Shown here: piece by piece, positions 13,148 through 14,640 of the stretch | Numbering within the stretch: the stretch's first letter is position 1 | How the letters are laid out: each line of letters begins with the position of its first letter | Assembly (NCBI GenBank): GCA_002402545.1 | Contig: DHGA01000046.1 | Coordinates: forward strand, 1-14,640 | DNA from: Syntrophaceae bacterium UBA4810 | GTDB lineage: Bacteria; Desulfobacterota; Syntrophia; Syntrophales; Smithellaceae | DNA: 14,640 nt | Reading direction: 5' to 3' | Made by a program: the position numbers and the translations under genes | Notes under the pieces: model-generated | The model's database searches: none | Seen by the model: only the letters and a program-made list of their open reading frames with translations | Told to the model about the DNA's origin: nothing

Positions 13148-14640
13148 ATGAAGGTTTTTCGTTCACATTTATTAATCTGCGGGGGCACCGGCTGTCAGGC
13201 CTCCGGCTCTCTGGCAGTAAAGCAATCGCTTATTGAAGAAATAGACAAAAGAGGATTGGCCGAAGAAATTAAAATTGTAGAAACGGGATGCAACGGCTTT
13301 TGCGCCTTAGGACCCATCATGGTCGTTTACCCCGAAGGTGTCATCTATATCTTGCTTAAACCGGAAGACATGCCGCATCTGGTGGAAGAACACCTAATAA
13401 AAGGAAGGATCGTAGAAAAGCTTTTATACCGCGAACCGGGTACCGACAAGATCATTCCCACCATGCAGGATATCCCTTTCTTCGCTCATCAGGAACTGCG
13501 CGTGCTCAAAAACCGCGGCCTGATTGATCCCGAAAAAATAGAAGAATACATCGCCCGCGACGGCTATGCCGGCATGGCCAAAGCGCTCACGGAAATGAAG
13601 CCTGAGCAAATTGTGCAGGAAGTGCTTGATTCTGGTCTGCGCGGACGCGGCGGCGCCGGTTTCCCTACCGGATTAAAATGGAAGTTTGCCGCCCAATCAC
13701 AAAATGATGTTAAATATGTTCTCTGTAACGCCGATGAAGGCGACCCGGGCGCGTTCATGGATAGAAGCGTGCTGGAAGCTGACCCGCACGCCGTTTTGGA
13801 AGGCATGGTCATTGCCGCCAAAGCCATCGGCTCCAATCATGGCTACATCTATTGCCGCGCGGAATATCCGCTGGCCATTCATCGATTGAACGTCGCCATC
13901 GCTCAGGCCAAGGAAGCTGGCCTTTTAGGCAAGGACATCCTTGGCACCGGATTCGATTTTGATCTCGAAATTTACCAGGGCGCGGGAGCGTTCGTATGTG
14001 GTGAAGAAACGGCGCTAATGACTTCTATTGAAGGTAAACGCGGCATGCCCCGGCCCAGGCCTCCTTTCCCCGCCGTTGCCGGCCTTTGGCAAAAACCGAG
14101 TATCTTAAATAACGTGGAGACCCTAGCCAACATCGGACAGATTATTTTACGCGGCTCCAAATGGTACGCGTCTGTCGGCACGGAAAAAAGCAAGGGAACA
14201 AAAGTTTTCGCTCTCACTGGTGATGTCGCCAACGTGGGCCTGGTGGAAGTTCCCATGGGCACGAAGCTGGGAACAATTGTTTACGATATCGGCGGCGGCA
14301 TTCCAAAAGACAAAAAATTTAAAGCCGCGCAGCTGGGCGGCCCGTCCGGAGGCTGTATTCCCATTCAGCATCTCAACGCTGCTGTAGATTATGAAAAAGT
14401 CGCGGAACTCGGCGCCATCATGGGTTCCGGCGGTCTGATTGTCATGAATGAAGATAAATGCGCCGTGGATATGGCTCGCTTTTTTATGGATTTCTGTCAG
14501 GACGAATCCTGCGGCAAATGCACGCCGTGCCGTGAAGGCACCTTCTGGATGATGCACCTCACCGATCGTATTCAGGCCGGGAAGGCGACCATGGAAGATG
14601 TGGACCTCCTCTATGAAGTCGCCGGCCAGGTGAAGGGTAA
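13148..14640 (+). CDS. hndC: HndC/NuoF-like NADH-binding flavoprotein subunit, 3' end missing (cut by window edge)
   Basis: At least 497 residues are visible. The N-terminal thioredoxin-like [2Fe-2S] domain has C11-x4-C16 and C48-x3-C52. A NuoF-type FMN/NADH domain follows, with GLRGRGGAGFPTG at 163-175, CNADEGDPGAFMDRS, and GAGAFVCGEETAL. The N3-type [4Fe-4S] motif is C455-x2-C458-x2-C461 (ESCGKCTPCREGT). This layout is that of HndC / HydB of bifurcating [FeFe] hydrogenases, which usually continue to C-terminal ferredoxin motifs beyond the window. It oxidises or reduces NAD(P)(H) and is the probable flavin site of bifurcation. ATG at 13148 is preferred because homologues begin close to the CGGTGC motif; ATG at 13139 is in frame but only two bases after AGGAGG (13131-13136), while 13148 is 11 bases away, so the start is uncertain. 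Confidence 0.92.
   Translation, partial: MKVFRSHLLICGGTGCQASGSLAVKQSLIEEIDKRGLAEEIKIVETGCNGFCALGPIMVVYPEGVIYILLKPEDMPHLVEEHLIKGRIVEKLLYREPGTDKIIPTMQDIPFFAHQELRVLKNRGLIDPEKIEEYIARDGYAGMAKALTEMKPEQIVQEVLDSGLRGRGGAGFPTGLKWKFAAQSQNDVKYVLCNADEGDPGAFMDRSVLEADPHAVLEGMVIAAKAIGSNHGYIYCRAEYPLAIHRLNVAIAQAKEAGLLGKDILGTGFDFDLEIYQGAGAFVCGEETALMTSIEGKRGMPRPRPPFPAVAGLWQKPSILNNVETLANIGQIILRGSKWYASVGTEKSKGTKVFALTGDVANVGLVEVPMGTKLGTIVYDIGGGIPKDKKFKAAQLGGPSGGCIPIQHLNAAVDYEKVAELGAIMGSGGLIVMNEDKCAVDMARFFMDFCQDESCGKCTPCREGTFWMMHLTDRIQAGKATMEDVDLLYEVAGQVKG

Noticed and set aside
1..14640. tRNA, rRNA, CRISPR array, transposase or phage genes
   Set aside because: None was recognised on either strand; almost all of the window is covered by the listed genes.

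Overview
The window reads like part of a strictly anaerobic, probably syntrophic or sulfate-reducer-like bacterium of the Desulfobacterota / former Deltaproteobacteria (Syntrophales-like). That placement is inferred from gene content: a selenocysteine formate dehydrogenase, sulfhydrogenase-type electron-transfer subunits, Hnd/Hyd-type NADH-linked bifurcating subunits, and sigma-54 two-component control. No taxonomic marker is present.

Left half (1-9120, all on the minus strand). Reading from the centre leftwards, the operon encodes an FAD/NAD(P)-binding reductase subunit (9120-8278), a selenoprotein formate dehydrogenase catalytic subunit FdhA (8275-6239, with an in-frame UGA at 7876-7874 followed by a well-formed bacterial SECIS hairpin), and an iron-sulfur subunit of sulfhydrogenase-beta/AsrA type (6242-5229). 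Regulators follow: a stand-alone receiver (5194-4805), a membrane sensor kinase with a large extracytoplasmic domain (4707-2698) and an NtrC-family sigma-54 activator (2561-1209). A second unit holds another stand-alone receiver (1059-667) and a hybrid receiver-histidine kinase cut by the left edge (665-1).

Centre (9121-9637) is a divergent intergenic region. For the fdh operon it holds a 16-of-17 sigma-54 promoter match (9188-9172) and two tandem GGGG-N7/8-CCCC dyads about 97 and 119 bp upstream of the predicted start. The second minus-strand unit (1059-667) has the same arrangement: a 16-of-17 sigma-54 match at 1115-1099 and one GGGG-N7-CCCC dyad about 95 bp upstream. This points to a local sigma-54 regulon, most simply controlled by the NtrC-type protein encoded between the two promoters.

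Right half (9638-14640, plus strand) is one compact operon. It begins with five small regulatory or accessory genes: DRTGG-domain protein, RsbW-like ATPase, second DRTGG-domain protein, PHP phosphoesterase, and kinase-like GHKL ATPase without a phosphoacceptor domain. HndA/NuoE-like, HndB-like and HndC/NuoF-like subunits of an NADH-linked, probably electron-bifurcating complex follow; the last is cut by the right edge. The catalytic subunit, such as an [FeFe] hydrogenase or a second formate dehydrogenase, is expected just beyond the window.

Together the locus pairs formate metabolism (left) with NADH/ferredoxin-linked H2 or formate metabolism (right), each with its own regulators. The least understood parts are the DRTGG / anti-sigma-like / PHP / GHKL set and the inferred sigma-54 operator motif.
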